Shown in pieces: positions 37,301 through 46,479 of a stretch of DNA of 64,000 nt. Below the pieces are notes generated by a model. That model searched no databases and was not told the DNA's origin. It saw only the letters and a list, made by a program, of their open reading frames with translations. The DNA is from Marispirochaeta sp. Lineage in GTDB: Bacteria; Spirochaetota; Spirochaetia; JC444; Marispirochaetaceae. The stretch covers positions 1,736,001 through 1,800,000 of the forward strand of contig NZ_OY764209.1 of assembly GCF_963668165.1 (NCBI RefSeq), given 5' to 3'. How positions within the stretch are numbered: the first letter of the stretch is position 1; each line of letters opens with the position of its first letter. The translations under genes were made by a program, and so were the position numbers.

Positions 37301-38040
37301 ATGAAATGCTGGGTGTTGGAAAGGATGATATCAGGGAAATCTCACTTCCGGCTTTTCTAAGTGCCAAAGACTGGCTCCTCTTCTCAGAGATAATGCGTGA
37401 ACATAAGCAGGGAGAAGCCCAGACAAACGAGATGTCGTTTAGACGTACCGATGGCAACACCATTGGGACCCTCGTGTCATCGAAGTTACTTAAGGACTAC
37501 GCCAGCCATTGTTCCGAGTGCTTGGCAGTTATCACAGACATAACCAAATTAAAACAAAGCGAGGAATTGCTCCGGAAACGGGAACAGGAGATCAGGGCGG
37601 AGAAGATTAAACTTGAAGAGACAAATATTGCGTTGAAGGTTTTGCTCAGAAAGAGAGAAGAAGATATAGAAGAGGTAGAAAACAGACTGAACCAGAACCT
37701 GACTACTCAGGTAGTCCCTTACATTGAAAAACTTAGACGAGCCGGACTGGAGGAGAAACAACTCCTCTATCTGGATATAATCTCAGCGAACTTATCAGGT
37801 GTTTCCTCCGAGTTTTCGCGGAAGCTCGGCACAAGATTTGCCAGTCTTACCGTTCAAGAAATGCATATTGTCAACATGATCAGGGAAGGACTTGCGACGA
37901 AAGACATCGCCGATTTCCTGAACATAGCGGTACGAACCGTAGAAATCCACCGGTGTAATATTAGAAAAAAGTTGGGACTCGTAGGAAAAAAAGATGGTTT
38001 GCAGGCCTATTTACAGCGGGAGAATCCTCGAAGTATATAA
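34324..38040 (+). CDS. membrane regulator: propeller, Y_Y_Y, PAS and LuxR-type HTH
   Basis: The product has 1238 residues from GTG. A signal peptide (LTYFSCVLLALPCISYAQD) is followed by about 12-14 Reg_prop repeats (SIMEDRRGFLWLGTDIGLWR, SLCEDPHGVLWIGSNSDGV), forming periplasmic propellers, and Y_Y_Y-type domains at about 690-760 and 830-880. One membrane span lies near residue 900 (WWFIGLIGLTVIGIVLVFY), followed by a coiled coil, a PAS domain (YRDLLATMTEGFIIVNEEGD), a second coiled coil and a C-terminal LuxR helix-turn-helix (LTVQEMHIVNMIREGLATKD ... VRTVEIHRCNIRKKLGL). There is no histidine kinase or receiver. It is therefore a one-component sensor that would bind DNA while membrane-bound, probably controlling the flanking amidase and dpp genes. 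Confidence 0.8.
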   Translation: MKANNIYLNAFSDLVSLTYFSCVLLALPCISYAQDSEYNHSNVFFETIRMPGSSFSIMEDRRGFLWLGTDIGLWRYDGYEFVDYSQIVPEQIDSQIYQDSEGIIWIGSIGGLFAFDPVTEKTVPHKYSSADPDSISAHVFQEKRHAFCEDVRGQLWIATENGLNSYNRSTSAFKAYNMDNSGLLDDSISAVISSRNGMLWVATASGLQKFNPDAGVVEASYSDAPKDITSLCEDPHGVLWIGSNSDGVHRFDPTTEEFTSYRHDPTDSASISSNAVNHLMIPSNTPNALWIATDDAGLNVLDLISGDVDKFSYDPGHPENGCISGNQLTQVIEDNMGSILVVDAFGFLNRFDPGLPRFVKYPGNTRNKEVVSSFQSYSVAQDAEGDIWICEGATAMMYRYDPSDDSSEVQYRLPHYLASPNIGCVADKVNNILWISTKDRIVRFNPRLERVTAEIPADVELLNGITDNVDPDILWFGSRTSGLVKVNTRTSVTKYFTHQRDDPLSVGSSHVLVLAQHADGRIWISVLGAGLQLFDPEREVVTAWYTLNYGAGNPAGLFTDSLGRIWITFHNGGPGLFNPATREFQDFEELTGRAWPARGSTGIIKDERGTFWVSGNGTGEIVQFNPENNATRLYTQVDGIAAGISLSWQGRPVCDVEGGIWISGSGGVTRFFPSRMEDNAYLPSVYITELTQDGVPIETGNAVEFTTELALPPEKNYFEFKASALNYRLPKLNRYRYKLIGWDTHWHDMGTRRTGQYSNLSEGMYILEVEGSNNDGAWCERPARLFIYVEPRVPDSAQLITLDNIRQSRRAILPNDQNTILFEAVPLDFSIVKKKNIEYQLEGYENQWTLITNSRYVRYNKIPVGRYLFKVRDNETGEMSVLPVRIRPPFYRSWWFIGLIGLTVIGIVLVFYRMQIAHLKREKTEELRHQHATQQEELRHVEEEKKLECEKRKAVEAHRESEMRYRDLLATMTEGFIIVNEEGDLSYANERFYEMLGVGKDDIREISLPAFLSAKDWLLFSEIMREHKQGEAQTNEMSFRRTDGNTIGTLVSSKLLKDYASHCSECLAVITDITKLKQSEELLRKREQEIRAEKIKLEETNIALKVLLRKREEDIEEVENRLNQNLTTQVVPYIEKLRRAGLEEKQLLYLDIISANLSGVSSEFSRKLGTRFASLTVQEMHIVNMIREGLATKDIADFLNIAVRTVEIHRCNIRKKLGLVGKKDGLQAYLQRENPRSI

Positions 38041-38110
38041 AATAAACTATGTATTTTCTATGTTGTAATTATTGGTTGTCTATTCCGCACTCTACAATTG
38101 ATAATAATTT

Positions 38111-38124
38111 ATACAGCGCTGTAT
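38111..38124. promoter_or_regulatory. 14-bp palindrome upstream of dppA
   Basis: ATACAGCGCTGTAT is a perfect palindrome 34 bp before the dppA start. It is a candidate site for the LuxR-type regulator, whose family often binds such symmetric boxes. Confidence 0.4.
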
Positions 38125-38157
38125 GAGAATATGAGAATCAATGCTTGAAAGGAAAAG

Positions 38158-39768
38158 ATGATGAAAAGAAAAGACTTTGTAAAGAACCTGTTTCTTATAA
38201 ATCTCTGCCTGTTTGTCATGATAGGAATGGCTTTCGGAGAGGGAAAACAGGAGGCTGAAACTGTGGAACCCGTATTGCGTTGGTCAAGCGGCGGGGATGT
38301 CGCAACCTACGATCCCATGTCGTTCTCTAATACGGTTGTATTTATGCACATGATGAACCTGTATGATTCGCTGACGATATTAAATGATGATCTGGAATTA
38401 ACACCGAGTCTTGCAGAAAGCTGGGAATTGCTGGATGAAACTACATGGCAGATACATCTACGCAAGAATGTGACCTTTCATGACGGAAGGCCATTCACCT
38501 CTGAGGACGTGAAGTTCTCCATAGAGCGGGCGGCGGCTCCACCCTCCGCGGTAGCAAACTTAGTCGAAAATATCAAAGAAGTGAAGATCATTGACCCTTA
38601 TACCATGCAACTCATCACATATGAGCCATTTCCCTTGTTGATGGGTAAACTAACGACTCTATTTATAATGTCTAAAGGATGGTGTGAAGAGCACAATTGC
38701 ACTGCTGTGCCCGATTTTACCGCCGGGGAGGAGTCGTATTCAGTAAGAAATACAAATGGAACTGGCCCGTTTATGCTCGTATCAAGGGAGCCTGATGTAG
38801 AAACTGTCTGGGTCAAAAACCCTAATTGGTGGGGTCTTAAGGAATTTCCTGATAGTAATATCGACCGGGTCATTTTCACGCCTATTGCAAACGACGCTAC
38901 CCGTGTTGCGGCTTTGATTAGCGGTGAGATTGACTTTCTCCACGATTCGCCCTTGCAGGATGTATCAAGAATAAAAAACACACCGGGTTTAAAACTGGAA
39001 GAGAGCCCGCACACACGGAACATTTTCTTCGGTCTTGATGCGGGTAGCCCTGAATTGCGGACGTCCAATATAAAAGGAAAAAATCCCTTTGCCGATGTAC
39101 GGGTACGCGAGGCTATCAACAGGGCAATCGATCGGGAGACGATTAAAGAGGTGGTCATGCGCGGAATGTCTTTCCCGCTTACAATGCCTATCGCCCCGGC
39201 CTATACAGGGTATCCTAAAGACCTTGCGGAAAGAGACTTGTACGACCCGGATAGGGCGAAGCAATTGTTGATTGAAGCAGGCTATCCAGATGGATTTGAA
39301 TTCTCTCTCAACACACCGAACAACCGGTATATCAATGATGAGGCAATCTCTCAAGCTGTCGTGGGTATGCTCGGCAAGGTTGGCATTAAAGTCAATTTGA
39401 TTTCACAACCATTGTCTATTCATTTCCCGGCGCTACGAAGAGGCGAATATGATATGTATATGCTTGGACTGGATACTGAGGTTAAAGATTCCTATCAGTT
39501 TCTGAATATAATCGGCAGAAGCGATGGTATCTGGAACTTTATGGGGTACTGCAACCCTGATCTTGATAAGCTTGTTGCTGACATTGCCAAGGAAACGAAT
39601 GAAGAAAAACGTTTGCAGATGATCCAGGATTCTTGGGAAATATTCGCTGAAGACTGGCCGGTCGTCCCCATGCATGCTCAGTACTTGGTTTGGGCGATGC
39701 GAGACAACGTTGATATACCAATACGCCCCGACAACATGGTTTACTTCGTGTCAGGAAACATAGAGTAG
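38158..39768 (+). CDS. dppA: peptide ABC transporter, substrate-binding protein
   Basis: The product has 536 residues, family 5 extracellular solute-binding protein (DppA/OppA). The signal peptide is MMKRKDFVKNLFLINLCLFV with cleavage near AFG-EGKQ. The family core is seen in YDSLTILNDDLELTPSLAESWE, FHDGRPFTSEDVKFSIER, FADVRVREAINRAIDRE and ADEWPVVPMHAQ-like end. It delivers di- or oligopeptides or similar compounds to the permease encoded downstream. Confidence 0.9.
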   Translation: MMKRKDFVKNLFLINLCLFVMIGMAFGEGKQEAETVEPVLRWSSGGDVATYDPMSFSNTVVFMHMMNLYDSLTILNDDLELTPSLAESWELLDETTWQIHLRKNVTFHDGRPFTSEDVKFSIERAAAPPSAVANLVENIKEVKIIDPYTMQLITYEPFPLLMGKLTTLFIMSKGWCEEHNCTAVPDFTAGEESYSVRNTNGTGPFMLVSREPDVETVWVKNPNWWGLKEFPDSNIDRVIFTPIANDATRVAALISGEIDFLHDSPLQDVSRIKNTPGLKLEESPHTRNIFFGLDAGSPELRTSNIKGKNPFADVRVREAINRAIDRETIKEVVMRGMSFPLTMPIAPAYTGYPKDLAERDLYDPDRAKQLLIEAGYPDGFEFSLNTPNNRYINDEAISQAVVGMLGKVGIKVNLISQPLSIHFPALRRGEYDMYMLGLDTEVKDSYQFLNIIGRSDGIWNFMGYCNPDLDKLVADIAKETNEEKRLQMIQDSWEIFAEDWPVVPMHAQYLVWAMRDNVDIPIRPDNMVYFVSGNIE

Positions 39769-39800
39769 ACTTAAGAGCGCAGTAAATTGCAATCTTTAAT

Positions 39801-39832
39801 CCGGAGGCCTACTTTAAAGCGGGTCTCCGGGC
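39801..39832 (+). promoter_or_regulatory. intercistronic hairpin between dppA and dppB
   Basis: CCGGAGGCC and GGGTCTCCGG can pair in the 98-bp gap. There is no long T-run, so it may stabilise the dppA message or attenuate it, a common way to make more binding protein than permease. Confidence 0.5.
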
Positions 39833-39866
39833 TTTCTGGAATAATAAAATAGGAAAGAACCTCATT

Positions 39867-40853
39867 ATGATTATAAGAAATTTCATTCGCCTTATTCTGC
39901 AGTCCATTTTGGTCATGCTGTTTGTCTCTCTAATAAGTTTCGTACTCTTCCGTTTTGTGGGAGACCCTGTTGAGAGCATGGTTGGAATACAGTCAACCGA
40001 AGAGGACCGGGAATTCTTAAGAGACAAATTGGGATTGAACGACCCCTTTTATGTTCAATTCGGACATTTCGTAGGTAACATGGTTAGTGGTGATTTCGGT
40101 ATTTCATACAGTTCCCAGCGACCGGTCAAGGACCTTCTTATAGAGCGCCTTCCAGCGACATTAGAGCTTGTTTTTGTCTCTGTAATACTATCACTTGGAA
40201 TTGGTATACCTTTGGGTGTTTTTACTGCCCTTAGACAAAAATCAGCTCTCAGTAAAGCTATTTTAACGTTGACCTTAGTCGGAGTGTCTATCCCTGTGTT
40301 TGTAATTGGTATCCTACTTATCTATTTGTTTTCTGTTATTCTGAATATCCTGCCCTCCTTCGGACGGGGGGATCTAGTGCACATTGGCAATTGGGCAACA
40401 GGGTTGTTAACCGCAAGCGGTTGGCGATCCATAATTCTGCCGGCAGTTACCCTGTGTATCTTTCAGCTGACATTGATCGTACGCATCATTCGCTCAGAGA
40501 TGCTTGAGGTTCTCAGAACTGACTTCATTAAGTTTGGGCGAGCGCGCGGTTTGACAGACCGGTCGATTAATTACCGTCACGCGCTTAGGAATACCATGGT
40601 TCCGGTACTCACGGTTATTGGGCTGCAGATAGGGACTATTATCGCTTTTTCCATAATTACTGAAACGGTTTTTCAATGGCCTGGTATGGGATTGCTATTT
40701 ATACATGCGGTACAGACATCAGATATCCCAATTATGGCTGCATATTTGGTATTTGTGGCCCTACTGTTTGTTATAATCAATTCTATCGTTGATCTGCTCT
40801 ACCTCGCTGTGGATCCTCGTCTCAGAACCCATCGGACCGTAAAACTTACATAA
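39867..40853 (+). CDS. dppB: peptide ABC transporter permease DppB
   Basis: The product has 328 residues with six membrane spans and the EAA loop (FIKFGRARGLTDRSINYRHALRNT context near residue 225). It has the typical N-terminal periplasmic segment (DPVESMVGIQ ... LGLNDPFYVQF). It pairs with DppC. Confidence 0.9.
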   Translation: MIIRNFIRLILQSILVMLFVSLISFVLFRFVGDPVESMVGIQSTEEDREFLRDKLGLNDPFYVQFGHFVGNMVSGDFGISYSSQRPVKDLLIERLPATLELVFVSVILSLGIGIPLGVFTALRQKSALSKAILTLTLVGVSIPVFVIGILLIYLFSVILNILPSFGRGDLVHIGNWATGLLTASGWRSIILPAVTLCIFQLTLIVRIIRSEMLEVLRTDFIKFGRARGLTDRSINYRHALRNTMVPVLTVIGLQIGTIIAFSIITETVFQWPGMGLLFIHAVQTSDIPIMAAYLVFVALLFVIINSIVDLLYLAVDPRLRTHRTVKLT

Positions 40854-40873
40854 GCAAAGGAAAGCATGACGCA

Positions 40874-41809
40874 ATGAAAGAGACAAATCAATATGGCCAG
40901 AGACGGCTAATTGTAAAAAGCGATTTATTATATAATTTCGTGACTTCACCGGTGACAGTGACTGCCGCGTTTCTAACCTTCGTTATTGTGTTCTCTGCTG
41001 TTTTCGCACCTTTTCTGACACCCCATGATCCTTTTAATCCGGGAACTCTCGAATTGAGGGACGCCTACAAACCTCCTGTCTGGATTGAGGGAGGAGTCAA
41101 TGAGTTTCCATTAGGGACCGACGATCAGGGTCGTGACGTTTTGGCTTCCATGATGTACGGGAGCAGAATATCGCTGTTTGTTGGGTTTTTTGCAGTGTTT
41201 ATTGCGATGTTCATCGGTGTATCACTTGGGACACTGAGCGGTTATATAGGCGGAAAACTCGACATGGTACTTATGCGGTTGGCGGACGCACAGATAACGA
41301 TTCCTGCACTGTTAATCGCCTTATTATTAAATGGGGTTTTACGAACCATTTTGCCCCTGGATATCAGAAGTAATCTTTCAGTGCCTATATTGGTACTATC
41401 CATTGCATTTGCAACATGGCCGGAGTATGCAAGGCTTTGTAGGGGAGTGACAATGGTTGAGAGACACAAGGAATATGTTGCCGCTGCAAAAGTCATTGGA
41501 ATACATCCTGTAAAAATAATGATCAAGCATATTATTCCTAATGCGATGAGACCGGTTTTTGTTATTGCAACGATAGGTATAGCCCGCGCTATCATCATTG
41601 AAGCGTCACTGTCATTCTTGGGCGTCGGCATGCCGCCGACCACGCCGTCATTGGGTACGTTGATCCGTATCGGCAACTCTTATATTTTCTCCGGTGAGTG
41701 GTGGATGCTGTTCATGCCGGCTATCGTCTTAATCATACTTGTGCTTTCAATCAATTTATTGGGCGATTGGGTACGGTATGAGTTGAATCCAAAGTTGAGG
41801 GGTAGATGA
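40874..41809 (+). CDS. dppC: peptide ABC transporter permease DppC
   Basis: The product has 311 residues. It has the N-terminal span, the substrate-channel motif FPLGTDDQGRDVLASMMYGSR and the EAA loop (YVAAAKVIGIHPVKIMIKHI). It lies 20 bp after dppB, and its stop TGA directly precedes the dppD ATG. Confidence 0.9.
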   Translation: MKETNQYGQRRLIVKSDLLYNFVTSPVTVTAAFLTFVIVFSAVFAPFLTPHDPFNPGTLELRDAYKPPVWIEGGVNEFPLGTDDQGRDVLASMMYGSRISLFVGFFAVFIAMFIGVSLGTLSGYIGGKLDMVLMRLADAQITIPALLIALLLNGVLRTILPLDIRSNLSVPILVLSIAFATWPEYARLCRGVTMVERHKEYVAAAKVIGIHPVKIMIKHIIPNAMRPVFVIATIGIARAIIIEASLSFLGVGMPPTTPSLGTLIRIGNSYIFSGEWWMLFMPAIVLIILVLSINLLGDWVRYELNPKLRGR

Positions 41810-42787
41810 ATGGCTATATTGGAAATAGAGAACCTGAAAGTAGAATTCCCTAACCGCCGTGGCATACTTGTAGCGCTGGATAACGTCTCTTTGACAATTG
41901 ACAGGGGCGAGGTTTTGGGTGTCGTTGGTGAATCCGGTGCGGGTAAATCGCTTACTGGAGCAGCAATTATTGATCTGTTAGAACCTCCTGGGCGTATTGC
42001 GAAAGGTATAATCAAGCTGGAAGGAAAGCAAATTAATGGTATAGCGAAAAAGCAGATGCGGCGAATCAGGGGTGCCAAAATCGGGTCAATCTTTCAGGAC
42101 CCATTAACCAGTCTTGATCCGTTGTACACTGTCAGTAACCAGCTCATAGAGACAATCTGTGCGCATTCACAGCTTTCTAAAGACGATGCAAGAGAGAAAG
42201 CCATCGCTCTGTTAAAAGAGGTCGGCATCCCGGCGGCGGAAAAGCGAATCGATGACTACCCTCATCAGTTTTCCGGCGGCATGCGACAGCGCGTTGTGAT
42301 AGCCTTAGCTCTGTGTACAAATCCCTGTCTCATTATTGCAGATGAACCCACAACTGCTCTTGATGTATCAATTCAAGCTCAAATCCTTCATTCTCTCAGA
42401 CAACTTTGCAAAGAACACCAAACAGCAGTAATGCTCATTACACACGACATGGGAGTTGTCGCTCAGAACGCTGACCGGGTGGCGGTAATGTATGCTGGAA
42501 GAATTGTAGAACTTGGACCTGTCGCGCAGGTTATTAATATGCCAAGACATCCATATACGATAGGTTTAATGAATTCCATCCCAACAATGCTCGATGAAAA
42601 GAAGGAACTTGCATCCATACCTGGCACCATGCCAAGATTGAACGCCATTCCCGATGGCTGCCCTTTTCATCCAAGGTGTTCACAAGTCTTCGATAAATGC
42701 CGATCCGAACGTCCCGACCTGATGCTAACTGACCAATCCAACCATGTGGCTGCTTGCTGGTTGTTCGAAGGAGTTCATAATGCATAA
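41810..42787 (+). CDS. dppD: peptide ABC transporter ATPase DppD
   Basis: The product has 325 residues. Walker A GESGAGKS near 40, signature SGGMRQR, Walker [14 protein letters not shown]-loop ITHDM, and the oligopeptide-specific C-terminal cysteine region (GCPFHPRC). It ends 8 bp inside dppF. Confidence 0.9.
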   Translation: MAILEIENLKVEFPNRRGILVALDNVSLTIDRGEVLGVVGESGAGKSLTGAAIIDLLEPPGRIAKGIIKLEGKQINGIAKKQMRRIRGAKIGSIFQDPLTSLDPLYTVSNQLIETICAHSQLSKDDAREKAIALLKEVGIPAAEKRIDDYPHQFSGGMRQRVVIALALCTNPCLIIADEPTTALDVSIQAQILHSLRQLCKEHQTAVMLITHDMGVVAQNADRVAVMYAGRIVELGPVAQVINMPRHPYTIGLMNSIPTMLDEKKELASIPGTMPRLNAIPDGCPFHPRCSQVFDKCRSERPDLMLTDQSNHVAACWLFEGVHNA

Positions 42788-43766
42788 TATTCCTATTCTT
42801 GAACTACAGTCCGTTGAAAAACACTTCCCGGTTGCTCGAAGTCGTGGTTTCTGGAGTTCCAGAAGTCACACGAACCGAGTATTAAAAGCGGTAAATAAAG
42901 TAAGTTTCTCAATTTTCCCTGGAGAGACGATGGGTCTTGTGGGAGAGTCGGGTTGTGGTAAATCAACTGTGGCACGGTTAATCGCAGGGCTGGACTCTCC
43001 GAACTCCGGTGAAATACTCTTAAATGGTAAGGCTTTGCCAAAAAAGCTTTCATACAAAATACAAAAAGCGTATCGATCGGGAGTAGAGATGATCTTTCAG
43101 GATCCCTATGCCAGTCTGGATCCTAGATGGCGAGTCAAGCAAATTATTGCTGAACCCATAAAAGAATATCATCTTCACCATGACAGAAAGGAAATCTACG
43201 ATAATGTTAATAAGCTTCTTACCCTCGTAGGGTTGTCTCCCGAGGACGGTGAGAAGTATCCTCACGAGTTCAGCGGTGGACAACGGCAGCGAATCTCCAT
43301 CGCGAGATCACTATCCAGCAATCCAAAGTTACTTATCTGCGACGAACCCACCTCGGCTTTGGACGTTTCTATACAAGCACAGATATTGAGCCTAATGAGG
43401 AATCTACAGTGTGAACTTGGGTTAACCTATTTGTTCATTAGCCATAACCTAGCTGTGGTTAAGCATGTATCGGACTTTGTTGGTGTCATGTATCTTGGAG
43501 AGATCTGCGAACTGGCCTCGAAAAATGAATTATTTCGAAATCCTAAGCATCCCTATACCAAGATGCTTATAGAAACAGTCCCGGACCTTGAGGTTGGTGC
43601 AAGGAACGGCAATTCGATTCGAGGTGAAGTTCCGAATCCGATAGATCCGCCTTCGGGATGTCCTTTCCATCCGAGATGCCCTTTGGCGCTATCGAAGTGC
43701 CGGGAAACTGCCCCGACAATGCAGGATTCGGGCGGAGGACATTATGTGGCTTGTTGGCAAGCATGA
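42780..43766 (+). CDS. dppF: peptide ABC transporter ATPase DppF
   Basis: The product has 328 residues from ATG 42780 ([16 protein letters not shown]), which overlaps the dppD end by 8 bp; a frame extension to 42744 is unlikely. Walker A GESGCGKST, signature SGGQRQR, Walker B LICDEPTSALD, and C-terminal GCPFHPRCP. It closes the operon. Confidence 0.9.
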   Translation: MHNIPILELQSVEKHFPVARSRGFWSSRSHTNRVLKAVNKVSFSIFPGETMGLVGESGCGKSTVARLIAGLDSPNSGEILLNGKALPKKLSYKIQKAYRSGVEMIFQDPYASLDPRWRVKQIIAEPIKEYHLHHDRKEIYDNVNKLLTLVGLSPEDGEKYPHEFSGGQRQRISIARSLSSNPKLLICDEPTSALDVSIQAQILSLMRNLQCELGLTYLFISHNLAVVKHVSDFVGVMYLGEICELASKNELFRNPKHPYTKMLIETVPDLEVGARNGNSIRGEVPNPIDPPSGCPFHPRCPLALSKCRETAPTMQDSGGGHYVACWQA

Positions 43767-43856
43767 GCATTACTCTGATAACTCTTTACTAAACCTTTTA
43801 TTCTGCGGTAGCTTCGCGTGTAAGAATATCAATTATAATAAGGAGTATGAAAATCC

Positions 43857-44750
43857 CGACTTTGGTAGACAGTTTGTAATACAGTTTACCAGTAAAGGAG
43901 TCGGGATTTATGACCAGACAAGAACTACATGATGTTTCAAGGAAATTGAAGGTACTTAACCATGCCCAAGAGATAGGAAATATCTCAAAAACGTGCCGGT
44001 ATTTTGGAATTTGCCGTGAGACATTTTACAAATGGAAACGAGCATATACTGCAGGAGGAGAATCTGCCTTAGTCGGCAGTAAACCATGTCCTGAGAATCA
44101 TAAGCTCAGAGTCCCCAGAGCGATAGAAGAAAAGATTATTAATTTAAGGACTAATTATCACTTTGGTCCTGACATGATCGTGTGGCACCTGCAGCGATAT
44201 CACAATATTAAAATATCCCGTAATGGCTGTTACAAGGTTTTCCTGCGAAATAAGCTCAATAGACTTCCCGAAAATATCAATGTAAGAACCGGAACAAGTT
44301 TAGAACCTATGAGAAGCGGGTTCCAGGACACCATGTACAGGTTGATGTAAAATTTCTTTTTTTCAAGAATAAAGACGGCAAGAGGATAAAGAGATTCCAG
44401 TATACTTCAATCGATGACTGTACTCGAATCAGGGCGCTAAAGGTGTACACGGCTCATACGCATGCCAATGCGATTGATTTTGTAAATTATGTAGTAGAAA
44501 AGTTCCCGTTCAGGATTCACACAATACGAACTGATAACGGCCATGAATTTCAAAATAAATTCAATTGACACGTATCAGATATTGGCCTACAGCACGTTTA
44601 TATAAAACCTGCATCACCAAGATTAAACGGCAAGGTAGAAAGATCACATTTAACAGATAAAAGAGAATTCTATCAGGTTCTGGAATATAAAGATGATATC
44701 GATCTTAGGATGAAACTTGGAGCCTGTAAAATTTTCTGTGTAAAGCTCAT
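43857..44750 (+). pseudogene. IS481-family transposase, frameshift and nonsense
   Basis: The frame from 43910 has the IS481 HTH part (CRYFGICRETFYKWKRAY ... FGPDMIVWHLQRYH). It shifts near 44330 and resumes as HVQVDVKFLFFKNKDG with the DDE residues (TSIDDCTRIRAL, IRTDNGHEF). A TGA at about 44565 replaces an expected tryptophan, after which LQHVYIKPASPRLNGKVERS is still readable. It is inactive. Confidence 0.8.
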
Positions 44751-44840
44751 TTCTAATTTTCAAATCGCCCTTCATATTCAATGGCGAATCTATTCATGAC
44801 AGGCTTCCAGTTCCGAAGCGGCATAGACCATTTCTTGGCT
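44721..44840 (-). pseudogene. IS256-family end with transposase C-terminus
   Basis: The minus-strand frame AKKWSMPLRNWKPVMNRFAI ends at TAG (44755-44753), the standard IS256 transposase tail. The element end follows (AGCTTTACACAGAAAATTTTACAGG, complement of 44721-44746). It adjoins half of an attC site, so an IS256 had probably inserted in the attC stem and then been deleted. Confidence 0.65.
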
Positions 44841-44885
44841 GCCTGCAAACCATGACAGTAGCCATGACTGCTCCAACTGCTGGTT
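44841..44885 (-). repeat. half attC site, reverse orientation
   Basis: Read on the minus strand it is AACCAGCAGTTGGAGCAGTC, then ATGGCTACTGTCATGG, the first arm of attC, as at 51143 and 62517. It is the only attC in the window pointing this way. The second arm is replaced by the IS256 remnant. Confidence 0.7.
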
Positions 44886-44975
44886 CAAGAAAGCCGCTTC
44901 GCGGCCGGATGTACCATGAGGAAAATCGTACCCAATTTGTCATAGTTTTTCTACTCATTGTATTGGAGGAACAGT

Positions 44976-45869
44976 ATGACAAATGAAAACCACGATTGGT
45001 ACACAAAAATGGTCCGCAAGCTCCGGATCAACGGCAAGAGCAGCAGAACACAACAGGCCTACACGCGAGCTGTCCGGCAACTGACCGCTCACTGCCGGAA
45101 AAACCCTGAAGCGATCAGCGAACAGGAACTGGAAGACTACTTCCTCTTTCGCAGGAATGAGAGTCAGTGGGCCCCCAAGACCCTCAATCTCTCGTATTGC
45201 GCTGTCAGGTTCTACTATCTCCACGTGTGTCACCGCGAATGGAAACTCCTTTCCATCCTCAAAGCTCAAAAAGAGGAGCGTCTGCCGCACATCCCGTCCG
45301 GAGAGACGATCCATCACATCTTCTCCTGCGTCACCACCTTCCACAACTTTGTTTTCTTCGCCACCGTCTACTCCTGCGGGCTTCGCCTGCAGGAAGCATT
45401 ACACATCCAACCGGCCGACATTGATGGTCAGCGCATGATTCTGCATGTCCATCGCGGCAAAGGTTCAAAGGACCGCTACGTTCCTATCCCCTCAGAAACC
45501 CTGGTCCTGCTCAGGCGGTATTGGAAAACCCATCGCAACCGGCAGCTCATCTTTCCCGCCCTGGGGAGGGGACATACCACAGGAGCAACCGCAACAACCC
45601 CGATGAATCGGGCCAGTGTGCAAGGGGCGCTCGCCCGCGCAGTGAAAAAAGCCGGAATCTCACACCATATCTCCATCCATACCCTCCGGCACAGCTATGC
45701 CACTCATCTCCTTGAACAGGGGGTGAACATCAGGACAATCCAGCGCTACATGGGGCACTCCAGCCTGGAGACCACCATGCGCTACCTCCACCTGACCCGT
45801 AAAGGACAGGAGGACGCTTTCGGTATCATCAACACATGGATGTCAGGATTTTCTCATGACCGTGCGTGA
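44976..45869 (+). CDS. tyrosine recombinase of the IS91-type element, copy A
   Basis: The product has 297 residues from ATG 44976 (TGGAGG upstream; a TTG at 44958 is less likely). Core-binding domain 1-110 (SSRTQQAYTRAVRQL), catalytic residues R in SCGLRLQEAL, H-x-x-R in IHTLRHSYATHLLEQG, H and Y in MGHSSLETTMRYLHLT. A few IS91-family elements carry such an integrase upstream of the transposase. It overlaps the transposase gene by 14 bp. It has no integron-integrase additional domain, so it is not IntI. Confidence 0.85.
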   Translation: MTNENHDWYTKMVRKLRINGKSSRTQQAYTRAVRQLTAHCRKNPEAISEQELEDYFLFRRNESQWAPKTLNLSYCAVRFYYLHVCHREWKLLSILKAQKEERLPHIPSGETIHHIFSCVTTFHNFVFFATVYSCGLRLQEALHIQPADIDGQRMILHVHRGKGSKDRYVPIPSETLVLLRRYWKTHRNRQLIFPALGRGHTTGATATTPMNRASVQGALARAVKKAGISHHISIHTLRHSYATHLLEQGVNIRTIQRYMGHSSLETTMRYLHLTRKGQEDAFGIINTWMSGFSHDRA

Positions 45870-46018
45870 TATCTTTATCGCTTACGGGCCATCATACCTC
45901 AAAGAGTTCGGCCCGCGGATCCCCCGGCACCACAGGAAAGTCATTCAGGCGATCACGCACTGCAGAACTCCCTCCCTCGGGACCATTCTTTGCCGCTGTG
46001 AATCGTGCGGCCAGACCA
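45856..46018 (+). pseudogene. Y2 transposase of copy A, N-terminal fragment
   Basis: MTVRDIFIAYGPSYLKEFGP and the first zinc ligands (CRCESCGQT) are present; the frame then runs into the transposon fragment. Confidence 0.8.
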
Positions 46019-46479
46019 AAGATTTCCCGGCAAGTTTCGATTCAAGACTTGATCGCTGGGTAGATTTCGGATACTGCATCCCGGGAAGAAAGCTTTCAGG
46101 TCGCACGGTATGAACGGACCCGCATTCCGGGCACCGCCATCGTTTTATCCACACTCCTGAAGCAAATCCAAAGAAATACCTCAGGACAAATCCATGGCCC
46201 CACAGGCGGGTACTTCCACAGACAAGACACCTTCCGGGATTTTTCCATCGAAATTTCTTCCCAAGCTCTTGAACTTTTTCTAATTCTATCCGACAAATAA
46301 GTAACGATTTTTTCCCCTCGGGGAGAGTTTTAAGAGCAATGGGAAGCGTCAACTTCTTAACCATTGCTCTTTTTTTATGTCGGACACATGGAATCCCTCC
46401 CTAAATCATTTGCGAGATTGTGTAACTGTTCTTGAGATTTTCTACACAGGTTTGTCTAATTTAATGTGCGAGTCTACAC
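46019..46479 (-). mobile_element. left-end fragment of the three-gene transposon
   Basis: 461 bp nearly identical to 22260-22719 but inverted. It includes the terminus (TGTAGACTCGC at 46479) and the first 115 codons of the DUF6431 gene. The flank at 46480 reads CCGAA, the complement of TTCGG, which is the target duplication seen at 25172. Confidence 0.85.

Larger units (their letters stand above)
44883..46018 (+). mobile_element. IS91-family element with tyrosine recombinase, copy A (5' part)
   Basis: It begins GTTCAAGAAAGCCGC with a small hairpin (GCCGC-TTC-GCGGC) and carries the int gene and the first 54 codons of the Y2 transposase. It then breaks off into a fragment of the three-gene transposon. 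Copies B and C are in the opposite orientation. Confidence 0.75.

Noticed and set aside
44976..45869. Integron integrase (IntI).
   Set aside because: The protein overlaps a Y2 transposase gene, occurs in three copies with it and lacks the extra IntI helix region between the catalytic patches. It is an element-borne recombinase.
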